The notes under the pieces: generated by a model | Told to the model about the DNA's origin: nothing | Database searches by the model: none | The model's input: only the letters and a program-made list of their open reading frames with translations | Shown: positions 1-8,200 of the stretch, in pieces | Position numbering within the stretch: position 1 is the first letter of the stretch | How the letters are laid out: every line of letters starts with the position of its first letter | Translations under genes and position numbers: made by a program | Assembly (NCBI GenBank): GCA_900320765.1 | Contig: ONTN01000007.1 | Coordinates: 1 to 29,986 of the forward strand | Direction: 5' to 3' | Source: an uncultured Eubacteriales bacterium | Lineage (GTDB): Bacteria > Bacillota > Clostridia > Oscillospirales > Oscillospiraceae | DNA: 29,986 bases

Positions 1-186
1 GCCGGCGAGGTCAAAAAGTATTTCAAGGACAAGGTCTACAAGACGGTGATACCGAGAAACGTGAGGCTATCCGAGGCGCCGAGCCACGGAAAGCCCGTTA
101 CGGCATACAATTTCGGCTCAAGGGGGGCGCAGGCCTATCTCGCCCTTGCAAAGGAGCTCGACGAGAGAAACGGAGGTACGAACTGA
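1..186 (+). CDS. parA: ParA/Soj chromosome-partitioning ATPase, C-terminal 61 residues
   Basis: This is the 3' end of a gene that begins before the window. The 61 residues include VIPRNVRLSEAPSHGKPV followed by YNFGSRGAQAYLALAKEL, the characteristic C-terminal block of the ParA/Soj family. ParA is a deviant Walker ATPase that binds nucleoid DNA and, with ParB bound at parS sites, helps segregate origins and regulates DnaA. The Walker motifs lie upstream and cannot be checked. The TGA stop overlaps the parB start in an ATGA arrangement, so the two genes are translationally coupled, as expected for a parAB operon. Confidence 0.93.
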   Translation, partial: AGEVKKYFKDKVYKTVIPRNVRLSEAPSHGKPVTAYNFGSRGAQAYLALAKELDERNGGTN

Positions 187-1085
187 TGGCTCGAAAAGGG
201 CTTGGAAAGGGGCTGAGCGGCGAGCTCTTCGAGGGACAGGGGCTTGCGGCGCTCCTCGGCGAGGAGGACGCGGGCGGGGTTATGAACCTCAGGCTTTCCC
301 GGGTTGAGCCGAGAAGAGATCAGCCGAGAACGTACTTTGACCCCGAAGCTTTGGACGAGCTTGCAGAGTCGATAAAGGCGCACGGGATAATCCAGCCGAT
401 AACGGTGAGGAAGACCGAGGGGGACTATTACGAGATAATAGCGGGCGAGCGCCGCTGGAGGGCGGCAAAGCTCGCGGGACTCAGAGAGATTCCGGCTATC
501 GTCATCAGGGCGGACGATAAGAAGACGGCGGAGCTCGCGATGGTTGAAAACCTGCAGCGTGAGGACCTGAGCCCGATCGAGGAGGCACGGGGGTACAGGT
601 CGCTTATGGACGCCTACGGCTACACTCAGGAGGCGGCAGCCGAGAGGGTCGGCAAATCGAGGCCGGTCGTGGCAAACGCCTTAAGGCTTTTGAGCCTGCC
701 AGAGGGAGCGCAGAGGCTGGTGGAGGAGAAAAAGCTGCCCCTCAGCCACGCGAGGATAATACTCTCGCTTGAGCGCGCGGCAGATATGGATATCGCCGCC
801 GCCGAGGTCGCGGAGAAGGGACTCTCCGTGAAGGAGACGGAAAAGCTCGTAAAGCGGCTCAGTACGTCGAACAAGGGAGCAAACAGCGGCGCAAGAACGC
901 ACTCAGACGGGGTAGACTACTTCGCGGAGGTCGAACGAGAGCTTACGAAGACTCTCGGAAGAAAGGTCACGGTCGCGCCGGGAGCGAAAAAGGGCAAATT
1001 TGAGATAGAATACTACGGAAGCGAGGATTTTGAGCTGGTTTACGCCGCCCTCCTCGGCTTGAAAATGGGGGGAAAGGACGAATGA
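186..1085 (+). CDS. parB: ParB/Spo0J chromosome-partitioning protein (CTPase clamp)
   Basis: The product has 299 residues, normal for chromosomal ParB. The N-terminus MARKGLGKGL matches the short basic segment that stimulates ParA. The ParB/Srx fold follows, with GERRWRAA at residues 87-94 (the arginine-rich CTP-binding motif) and ENLQREDLSPIEEA at 121-134. A helix-turn-helix lies at about 147-168. The C-terminal ~60 residues fit the dimerisation domain. ParB loads at parS sites as a CTP-gated sliding clamp and recruits SMC. The ATG lies inside the parA stop, and the TGA overlaps the next start. I found no parS consensus in the window. Confidence 0.95.
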   Translation: MARKGLGKGLSGELFEGQGLAALLGEEDAGGVMNLRLSRVEPRRDQPRTYFDPEALDELAESIKAHGIIQPITVRKTEGDYYEIIAGERRWRAAKLAGLREIPAIVIRADDKKTAELAMVENLQREDLSPIEEARGYRSLMDAYGYTQEAAAERVGKSRPVVANALRLLSLPEGAQRLVEEKKLPLSHARIILSLERAADMDIAAAEVAEKGLSVKETEKLVKRLSTSNKGANSGARTHSDGVDYFAEVERELTKTLGRKVTVAPGAKKGKFEIEYYGSEDFELVYAALLGLKMGGKDE

Positions 1086-1570
1086 CGCTGAAAAAAAGAA
1101 GCGACGGGGACACCGGTGAGAAAGAACTCCCGGTAGAGAAGCCGGAATCCCGCAAAAAATCCGAGCAGTCGGTGATAGTATATATAACGATACTGTTCAC
1201 CGTGGTCTTTCTTCTCATACTGCTGAGCTACTTTATGCACCAGCGGGAGAACGAGACGACGATATCGAACCTGCAGGGCGAGCATATCGAGTACCAGCAG
1301 GAGATACTGAAGATCGAGGACGAGAATAAAAAGCTCAAGGAAAAGCTCGACAAGTCGGAAAAGAACGCCGAAGAACTCAAGAAAGAAAAGAGCGAGCTCT
1401 CCGAGAGCCTTAAAAATGCGGAAAAGACCGTGGATGAACTCAAAAAGGAAAACGAAGAGCTTGACCGCGAAAAATCCGAGCTTGAAGAGAAGCTCAGCGC
1501 AGCGGAAGCCGAAATAGAGAGCCTCAAAGAGGCGCTTAACGAAAACGGAGAAGAGGTAGAAAACCAATGA
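1082..1570 (+). CDS. single-pass membrane protein with long cytoplasmic or extracellular coiled coil
   Basis: I do not recognise a family. The product is 162 residues: a charged N-terminus (1-28), one hydrophobic segment at about 31-51 (VIVYITILFTVVFLLILLSY), then an almost uninterrupted heptad-rich coiled coil from about 55 to 155 dominated by Glu, Lys and Leu. The charged N-terminus without a cleavage motif suggests a signal anchor; the side of the membrane carrying the coiled coil is not certain. The gene overlaps parB upstream and serS downstream by 4 bp each, so it is translated as part of the par operon. That position invites a role with ParAB at the membrane, but there is no direct evidence. 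Coiled-coil composition makes database similarity to unrelated proteins likely. Confidence 0.8.
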   Translation: MTLKKRSDGDTGEKELPVEKPESRKKSEQSVIVYITILFTVVFLLILLSYFMHQRENETTISNLQGEHIEYQQEILKIEDENKKLKEKLDKSEKNAEELKKEKSELSESLKNAEKTVDELKKENEELDREKSELEEKLSAAEAEIESLKEALNENGEEVENQ

Positions 1571-2892
1571 TAGATATCAAGCTTATAAGAGAAAATCCCG
1601 AGCTCGTAAGAGAGAATATTAAAAAGAAGTTCCAGGATCACAAGCTTCCCCTCGTGGACGAGGCGGCCGAGCTTGACAGGCTGAACAGGGCGAGCATAAA
1701 CGAGGCAAACGACCTTCGAGCCCGAAAGAACGCCCTCTCAAAGGCGAACGGCCCCCTCTTCGGCAAGCTCAAGAGAGCCGAGGGAGCGGAGAAGGAGGCC
1801 ATCCAGGCTGAGATCGATAAGAATATGGCCGAGGTCAAGGCCGACGAGGAGAGACTCGCCGAGCTCGAGAAGCTTGAGGGCGAATACGCCGAGAAGCTGA
1901 GACACGTAATGCTTAAGATCCCGAATATCATCGACGCCTCCGTGCCCATCGGCAAGGACGACTCGGAGAACGTGGAGGTGCAGCGCTTCGGCGAGGCGAA
2001 GACCCCCGGCTTCGAGATCCCCTATCACACGGAGATTATGGAGAGCTTTAACGGCATCGATCTCGACGGGGCGCGCAGAGTGGCAGGAAACGGTTTCTAT
2101 TACCTCATCGGCGATATCGCGAGGCTGCATGAGGCCGTCCTTGCGTACGCCCGCGACTTTATGATCTCCAAGGGCTTTATCTATATGATACCGCCCTTTA
2201 TGATGCACGGCGCCATCGTCGAGGGCGTTATGAGCCAGACCGAGATGGACGCCATGATGTACAAGATCGAGGGCGAGGACCTGTACCTCATCGGCACCTC
2301 GGAGCACAGCATGATAGGCCGCTATATCGACCAGATCATACCGGAAAAGAGCCTGCCGCATACGCTCACGAGCTACTCCCCCTGCTTCCGCAAGGAAAAG
2401 GGCGCGCATGGCCTTGAGGAGCGCGGAGTTTACCGCATCCACCAGTTCGAGAAGCAGGAGATGATAGTCGTCTGCAAGCCGGAGGAGAGCATGGACTGGT
2501 ACGAAAAGCTCTGGAGATACTCCGTCGAGCTCTTCCGCTCCCTCGATATCCCCGTCCGCCAGCTCGAGTGCTGCTCCGGCGACCTCGCCGACCTCAAGGT
2601 CAAGAGCTGCGACATCGAGGCCTGGAGCCCCCGCCAGCAGAAGTATTTCGAGGTCTGTTCCTGCTCAAACCTGGGCGACGCTCAGGCGAGAAGGCTCAAG
2701 ATCCGCATAAAGGGCGAGGACGGCAACATCTACCTCGCGCACACGCTCAACAACACCTGCGTCGCGCCCCCGAGAATGCTGATCGCCTTTTTGGAGAATA
2801 ACCTCGAGGCCGACGGCACCGTCAGGATACCCGAGGTGCTGAGACCCTATATGGGCGGCGCCGAGAAGCTTGAGAAGGCCAAGAAAGTGTAA
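1567..2892 (+). CDS. serS: seryl-tRNA synthetase (divergent clade)
   Basis: Charges tRNA-Ser with serine (class II aminoacyl-tRNA synthetase, cytoplasm). The 441-residue length is normal. The N-terminal helical tRNA-binding arm spans about 30-115. The class II core carries the TSE substrate motif at 244-246, motif 2 around CFRKEKG...RIHQFEK (273-296) and motif 3 around LNNTCVAPPRMLIAFLENN (394-412), with the motif 3 Arg at 403. Several positions differ from canonical bacterial SerRS: LNNTCVAPPR replaces LNGSGLAVPR, and TSEHSMIG replaces a TAEVPL-like segment. I believe related variants occur in Clostridia, from memory. The ATG overlaps the preceding stop, so translation is coupled. Whether a second, canonical serS exists elsewhere cannot be seen here. 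Confidence 0.95.
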   Translation: MIDIKLIRENPELVRENIKKKFQDHKLPLVDEAAELDRLNRASINEANDLRARKNALSKANGPLFGKLKRAEGAEKEAIQAEIDKNMAEVKADEERLAELEKLEGEYAEKLRHVMLKIPNIIDASVPIGKDDSENVEVQRFGEAKTPGFEIPYHTEIMESFNGIDLDGARRVAGNGFYYLIGDIARLHEAVLAYARDFMISKGFIYMIPPFMMHGAIVEGVMSQTEMDAMMYKIEGEDLYLIGTSEHSMIGRYIDQIIPEKSLPHTLTSYSPCFRKEKGAHGLEERGVYRIHQFEKQEMIVVCKPEESMDWYEKLWRYSVELFRSLDIPVRQLECCSGDLADLKVKSCDIEAWSPRQQKYFEVCSCSNLGDAQARRLKIRIKGEDGNIYLAHTLNNTCVAPPRMLIAFLENNLEADGTVRIPEVLRPYMGGAEKLEKAKKV

Positions 2893-2893
2893 A

Positions 2894-2909
2894 TAAAGCT
2901 TCGGCTTTA
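2894..2909 (+). other. UUCG-capped stem-loop after serS
   Basis: TAAAGC, loop TTCG and GCTTTA form a perfect 6-bp stem with a stable tetraloop, two bases after the serS stop. No T-run follows, so it may be a processing or stability hairpin rather than a full terminator. TATAAT at 2911-2916 immediately follows, but its -35 position reads TGTAAA, which makes a promoter only weakly supported. Confidence 0.4.
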
Positions 2910-2933
2910 ATATAATGAAAGGGGAAACAGCAA

Positions 2934-3401
2934 ATGAAAAAAACCAAAGGCTTCTTCGGTGAATTCAAGGAATTCATAACGAAGGGCAACGTGCTCGATA
3001 TGGCAGTCGGCGTTATCATAGCCACGGCCTTCGGCGCGATCACCACAACGCTCGTAAACAACGTATTTATGCCCCTGATCGGCTACCTCTTCGGAGGCAT
3101 CGACCTTGCGAAGCTCGATATCACGCTCAGAGCCGCCGAGCTCAACGCCGCCGGCGAGGTCGTGAAGGAGGCCGTCGTTATCGGCATCGGAGCCTTCCTC
3201 TCCGCCGTTATCAACTTCGTTATCGTAGCCTTCATCGTCTTCCTCATCGTCAAGGCCTTCAATAAGGCCCGTGAGCTCGCCGAGAAGAAGAAAAAGGCTG
3301 AGGAAGCCGCAGCAGAGCCCGAGCCTGAGCCCGATCCCGAGCCCAGCGCCGAGGAGAAGCTCCTTACCGAGATCCGCGACCTTCTCAAGAACCAGAAGTG
3401 A
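2934..3401 (+). CDS. mscL: large-conductance mechanosensitive channel MscL
   Basis: Pentameric membrane channel that opens under extreme tension to release osmolytes during hypo-osmotic shock. The 155-residue product begins with the typical amphipathic helix (KGFFGEFKEFITKGNVLDMAVGVI). The first transmembrane helix spans about 20-45, with the family pattern VLDMAVGVIIATAFGAI and a Val-Asn-Asn segment near its end. A second hydrophobic helix lies at about 82-106 (FLSAVINFVIVAFIVFLIVKAF). The cytoplasmic C-terminal helix bundle is preceded by a Lys/Glu segment and a run of alternating Glu-Pro (about 124-138). AAAGGGG precedes the ATG at about 10 nt. The stop overlaps the GTG of rsmG. Confidence 0.95.
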   Translation: MKKTKGFFGEFKEFITKGNVLDMAVGVIIATAFGAITTTLVNNVFMPLIGYLFGGIDLAKLDITLRAAELNAAGEVVKEAVVIGIGAFLSAVINFVIVAFIVFLIVKAFNKARELAEKKKKAEEAAAEPEPEPDPEPSAEEKLLTEIRDLLKNQK

Positions 3402-4105
3402 GATTAGAGGATATACTTAAAAGCGGCGCTCCCGAACTGGGAGTGCCGCTCTCCGAAAATGCGGAGGCCGGATTCAGAGCTTATTACGAGCTCCTTATGC
3501 TCCGCAATAAGGAATTCAACCTGACAGCAATAAAAGGCGAGGAGGAGGCAGCCCGCCTCCACTTCCTCGACTGCCTCGGGCTTTTGAAGGTCCGGGATTT
3601 TAAAAACAGGCGCGTCGTTGACGTCGGATCGGGCGGGGGCTTCCCCGGCTGGCCTCTTAAAATAGCGGAACCTTCGGTTAACATAACGCTTGTTGACAGC
3701 ACGGAGAAAAAGGTCAATTTTCTCCGGGAGGTATCGGAAAAGCTCGATCTTCCCGCCGATTGCGTCCACGCGAGGGCGGAGGAGCTCTCGACCGGAGAGA
3801 AAAGGGAGAGCTACGATATCGCGGTTTCGCGGGCGGTCGCCCGCCTCAATATACTCTCGGAGCTCTGCCTGCCGCTTGTAAAGGTCGGCGGCGCTTTCAT
3901 ATCGATGAAGGCCGCCGATTCGGACGCTGAGATAGCCGAGGCCGCAAGGGCGGCAAGGCTTTTGGGCGGCGGAGAGCCTGAGGTGCGCGAGTACGGGATA
4001 CCGGGCACGGATATAATCCGCCGCGCGGTCATCATCGAAAAGCTCGAGCCCACGCCGAAGAAATACCCGAGAAGGTACGGCGCTATCAAAAAAGCGCCGC
4101 TGTAA
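3398..4105 (+). CDS. rsmG: 16S rRNA (guanine-527 N7)-methyltransferase RsmG
   Basis: Methylates G527 of 16S rRNA in the 530 loop using S-adenosylmethionine; the family is also called GidB. The 235-residue product has the family's N-terminal helical part (NKEFNLTAI, about 32-40). The SAM-binding Rossmann core has motif I at VVDVGSGGGFPG (about 69-80), followed by ITLVDSTEKKVNFL. DIAVSRAVA and a C-terminal RRYGAIKKAPL-type ending fit RsmG. Translation begins at a GTG that overlaps the mscL TGA (GTGA), so expression is coupled to mscL. rsmG near parAB is a common oriC-proximal arrangement in bacteria. Confidence 0.95.
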   Translation: MRLEDILKSGAPELGVPLSENAEAGFRAYYELLMLRNKEFNLTAIKGEEEAARLHFLDCLGLLKVRDFKNRRVVDVGSGGGFPGWPLKIAEPSVNITLVDSTEKKVNFLREVSEKLDLPADCVHARAEELSTGEKRESYDIAVSRAVARLNILSELCLPLVKVGGAFISMKAADSDAEIAEAARAARLLGGGEPEVREYGIPGTDIIRRAVIIEKLEPTPKKYPRRYGAIKKAPL

Positions 4106-4128
4106 AATTTGAAAGCGAAAGCCTGCAC

Positions 4129-4151
4129 CCCCGGTACCTTGCGTATCGGGG
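4129..4151 (+). terminator. possible weak terminator hairpin after rsmG
   Basis: CCCCG-G-TAC and GTA-T-CGGGG form a 9-bp stem including one G-U pair around a 5-nt loop. Only a broken T-rich stretch (CAGTTTGGCGTTTAC) follows, so termination would be inefficient. Confidence 0.35.
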
Positions 4152-4191
4152 CAGTTTGGCGTTTACATAATACAAAATAGGAGTGGAAAAA

Positions 4192-5058
4192 ATGGCGCAG
4201 AAATGCAATATCTGCCTTTGCGAGGCGGCAGACGGTATAAAGCACTGCATATACTGCGGCGCGGAGATCGGGGCGCGCGAGCCGAAGACGGTAGATGAGC
4301 TCAAGGCCTACTGCGAGGCAAGGAATTTACCCACGGAGAAGATGCGCTTTTTCATTGGGGAGGACTACAGAGAGCCGAAGGCCTTCGGCATATATGAGGA
4401 CGCGGACGGGGCCTTCGTCGTTTACAAGAACAAGGCGGACGGCACGAGAGCCGTGCGCTATTCCGGCCCGGACGAGGCCTACGCCGTGCGCGAGATATTC
4501 ATAAAAATGCAGCAGGAGATCGGAAACCAGAAGCAAAAAAGCGCGAGGACGAAGAGCGAAATACGTTCCTATGTGGACAGGAGCGCGGGAAACGGGAACA
4601 GCTCCACCGCAAAGAAGAAAAAAAGCAGCGGAAAGCGATACGGAGACGTGATAAAAGCAATCGTAATCGCCGTAACGGCGGCGATGTTTTTATTTACGGG
4701 ATATACGCTCATTAAGAACAGGAACACTCCGGACAGCGGATATTATTACTACAGCGGCGACTACTATTACAACCGTGGCGGCTCGTGGTATATCTTCGAT
4801 GACGAGGAGGAGATATGGTCGAGGTCTGACAGGATAGACGAGCTCACGGATAATTTCAGGGATTACTATGCCGGCTACGATTTCAGGGACGATTACGGGA
4901 TAGAGGATTTCCGCGACAGCGAATTCTATCAGTCCTATTCCGGCGGCTACGACGGATATGACAGCGGCTACGATTATGACTACGACTATGACTATGACGA
5001 CGATTGGGACTACGACGACTGGGATTCGGACTACACGGACTGGGATTCCGACTGGTAA
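4192..5058 (+). CDS. zinc-ribbon, single-pass membrane protein with Tyr/Asp/Trp-rich tail
   Basis: I do not recognise a named family. With the ATG at 4192 the product is 288 residues. A GTG nine bases upstream lies inside the AGGAG ribosome binding site (4179-4183), so the ATG is the better start. An N-terminal zinc ribbon has cysteines at 5, 8, 10, 19 and 22. A globular segment follows at about 33-112, then a basic Lys/Ser linker. One transmembrane helix spans about 154-174. The C-terminal ~110 residues are exceptionally rich in Tyr, Asp, Gly and Trp, with YD repeats near 260-270 and repeated DWD or DWDSD at the end. The topology is inferred as ribbon inside and acidic aromatic tail outside. 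Function is unknown; the tail could bind metal or cell-wall polymer. Confidence 0.85.
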   Translation: MAQKCNICLCEAADGIKHCIYCGAEIGAREPKTVDELKAYCEARNLPTEKMRFFIGEDYREPKAFGIYEDADGAFVVYKNKADGTRAVRYSGPDEAYAVREIFIKMQQEIGNQKQKSARTKSEIRSYVDRSAGNGNSSTAKKKKSSGKRYGDVIKAIVIAVTAAMFLFTGYTLIKNRNTPDSGYYYYSGDYYYNRGGSWYIFDDEEEIWSRSDRIDELTDNFRDYYAGYDFRDDYGIEDFRDSEFYQSYSGGYDGYDSGYDYDYDYDYDDDWDYDDWDSDYTDWDSDW

Positions 5059-5225
5059 TTAGCAATCGCTGATCAAATGCCGCTTCGGGCAATTGCGGCC
5101 TTTTTCCGCCGCAGCTTTGTCTCAAAATCTTGAAATACACAAAGTATTCCTGCGATTTTTCGCCTTTGCTGCGACAAAAAAATCCACGCAATTTCCTCTT
5201 GCGGACTTAATCAGCGCTTGCTGAA
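5059..5225. repeat. long imperfect inverted repeat (MITE-like intergenic element)
   Basis: This fills almost the whole gap between the preceding gene and mfd. The left end (TTAGCAATCGCTGATCAAATG, written in part) pairs with the right end around AATCAGCGCTTGCTGAA. The similarity continues inward on both arms: AATTGCG, a T-run, CGCAGC and AAAATC recur in order, ending in a central AATAC-ACAAA-GTATT hairpin (5134-5148). By eye roughly two-thirds of positions can pair. It has no coding potential that I can see. The shape suggests a miniature palindromic mobile element or a large RNA hairpin. Confidence 0.6.
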
Positions 5226-5242
5226 AAGAAAGAAGAGGTACT

Positions 5243-8200
5243 ATGAAAACGCTTACTCTTGCGCTCGAGAGAGACGAGAGCTTTGAAAAAATATCGGCGG
5301 CGATAGATCAGGGGCGCTGCCCCGCGCTTTTGAGCGGGACGGGCGCCCTACCCCGCGCCCACGCGGTATCAGCTCTGAGGCTGCGAAGGCAGGTTCCGAT
5401 AGTCGCCGTCCTCTCCGACGAGGGCGAGGCGAAGAAGTTTTCCGAGGACCTTTCCTCCTTTACGGGCGAGGAGGTCCTTGGGCTTTTCGGCCGCGACTTT
5501 ATATTTTATAACGCCGACGTCGTCTCCCGCGAGGGCGAGCGGCGCAGGCTCGCCGCCTTCGAGCGCCTTTTATCGGGGGAGTGCGGCCTCGTCGTTACGA
5601 CGCCTGACGCATTAATGCAGAGGACGATGCCGCCCGAGATATTCTCACGCCTTTCGACGAGGCTCAAAAGCGGCGGCACCGCCGACATCGGCGAGATTGC
5701 CGCAAGGCTCACGGAGGCGGGCTACGTCCGCTCCGCGCAGACCGAGGGGCCGGGTCAGTTCTCCGTAAGGGGCGGCATACTCGACGTTTTCTCCCCGGCC
5801 GCCGAGCTGCCGTTTCGAATGGAGTTTTTCGGCGACGAGATCGACTCGATGGCGTATTTCGACCCCGCCTCGCAGAGAAGGACGGAGAACGTCGACGAGG
5901 CGCTCATCCTCCCCGTTCAGGAGGCGCCGCTCACGGCGGCGGACGGCGGACGGGAAGGGCTTCTCTCGAGGCTCGACGCCTACGGAAAAAAGCTTCTGCG
6001 CAGAAAAAACGTGAGCCGCGAGCTTACGCAGAGCGTCGCTCAGGATATGGCGAGGATCAGGGAGGGCAGAAGCCTTCCCGCAACGGACAGATACCTTGAC
6101 CTTATGTTCGCCCCGGCGACGGCGGCGGACTATATACCGCCCGAGGCGATAGTGGTATTATGTGAACCCGGGCGCCTTGAGGACAGAGCCAAGGGCTATA
6201 TATGGCAGCTCTCCGAGGATCTGACAGCTCTCGCGGAAAAGGGCGTCTTCGAGGGTCAGGCGGAAAGACTTATAACCCCGTGGGACAAGGTGATAGAGCG
6301 GCTTGAGGACTTCCCGATAATAATGATGGCGGCCTTCACCACCTCCGCCCTCCCCGTAAGGCCGAGGGCTATGGAGACGCAAAGCTCGAAGCAGCTCCCT
6401 TCCTACGGCGGAAGCCTTGAGACAGCCGCGAGCGATATTAAGCATTATGTAAACTCAGGCTCCGGCGTCGTCGTGCTGGCGAAGGACAGGCGGCGGGCGG
6501 AGATACTGAGGGAGTATCTCGTGAGAAACGGGATAGGCTCGTATTACGATTACGAGCTGGAGAAGCTTCCGGAGAAGGGGCGCTGCGCGATAGCTGTCGG
6601 CAGCCTCTCTGCGGGCATAGAGTATCCTAAGCTCGGCCTTGCGATCCTGTCCGAGGGGCAGATAACGGGCGGTATTTTCAGAAAGCGCGCGAAGAAAAAG
6701 CTTCCGTCCAACCGGCAGAAGCTCGAGAGCTACACAGACCTCTCGGCGGGCGACCTCGTCGTGCACGAGCAGTACGGGATAGGGCGCTACGTCGGAATGG
6801 TGACGCGCGAGGTGGATAAGATAAGGCGCGACTATATAAAGATAGCCTACTCGGGCAGCGACGCGCTCTACGTGCCCGCGACACAGCTCGATATGATATC
6901 GAAGTATATAGGCGCGGGCGAGGACGCCCCGGTAAAGCTTTCGAAGCTCGGCGGCACGGACTGGACGAGGACGAAGCTGAGAGCGAAGGGCGCCGTCCGC
7001 GAGCTGGCGGAGGGGCTTATCAGGCTCCAGGCCGAAAGGCAGAGGGCGGCGGGCTTCGCCTTTTCGCCCGATACGCCGTGGCAGCGGGAGTTTGAGGATA
7101 ACTTTCTATATCAGGAGACGGACGATCAGCTCCGCGCCATTAAGGATATCAAGAGGGATATGGAGGACCCGAAGCCGATGGACAGGCTTCTCTGCGGCGA
7201 CGTGGGTTACGGGAAGACGGAGGTCGCCCTCAGGGCCGTGATGAAATGCGTGCTCGACGGGAAGCAGGCGGCGATACTCGTGCCGACCACAGTGCTCGCC
7301 CAGCAGCACTATCAGACGGCGATGGCGAGGTTTTCCGGCTTTCCTGTAAATATCGAGGTGCTGAGCCGGTTCCGCACTCAGGCTCAGGTCAAAAAGGCGA
7401 TAGCCGGGCTTGCGACCGGGGAGGTGGACGTAGTCATCGGCACGCACAAGCTCCTCGCCCGGGATATAAAATTCAAGTCTCTCGGCCTTTTAGTGGTGGA
7501 CGAGGAGCAGCGCTTCGGCGTCACACACAAGGAGAGGCTTAAGGAGATAGCGCGGACGGTGGACGTTCTGACCCTCTCGGCGACGCCGATACCGAGAACG
7601 CTGAATATGGCGCTCTCCGGCGTGCGCGATATGTCCACGATAGAGGAGCCGCCCTCCGACAGGCTTCCGGTGCAGACCTATGTTATGGAGCACGACTGGG
7701 ACGTTATCGAGGACGCGATACGCCGCGAGCTCTCAAGGGGCGGGCAGGTGTACTATATCCACAACAGGGTCGATAATATCGAGCGCACGGCGATGAAGCT
7801 CCGCGAGATAGTCGAGGGCGCCTCGATCGCCGTCGCCCACGGGAAGATGGACGAGGATCAGCTCGGCACCGTGATGGAGGCGATGAGCGCCGGGGAGATA
7901 CAGATCCTCGTATGCACCACGATAATAGAGACCGGGATAGATATCCCGAACGTGAATACGCTTATAATAGAGGACGCGGACAGGCTCGGCCTTGCCCAGC
8001 TCCACCAGATAAGGGGGAGAGTAGGCCGCTCGAGCCGCAGAGCCTTCGCCTACTTCACCTTCCGCAAGGATAAGGTGCTGAATGAGACGGCGGAGAAGCG
8101 GCTTTCGGCGATAAGGGAGTTCGCGGAGTTCAACTCCGGCTTCAAGATAGCGATGCGCGACCTCGAGATAAGGGGAGCGGGCAATATTTTGGGCGCAGAG

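Noticed and set aside
1738..2442. 234-codon - strand frame within serS
   Set aside because: Fully covered by strongly supported serS on the other strand; no motif.
2911..2916. TATAAT as an mscL promoter
   Set aside because: The matching -35 position is TGTAAA, a poor fit, so I did not list it as a promoter.
1..4105. parS centromere site near parAB
   Set aside because: I looked for a TGTTNCACGTGAAACA-like palindrome and saw none, including a bare CACGTG core.
4960..5058. YD/DWD repeats as a tandem DNA repeat or CRISPR-like array
   Set aside because: The repetition is at codon level with irregular units and no spacers; it is low-complexity protein coding.
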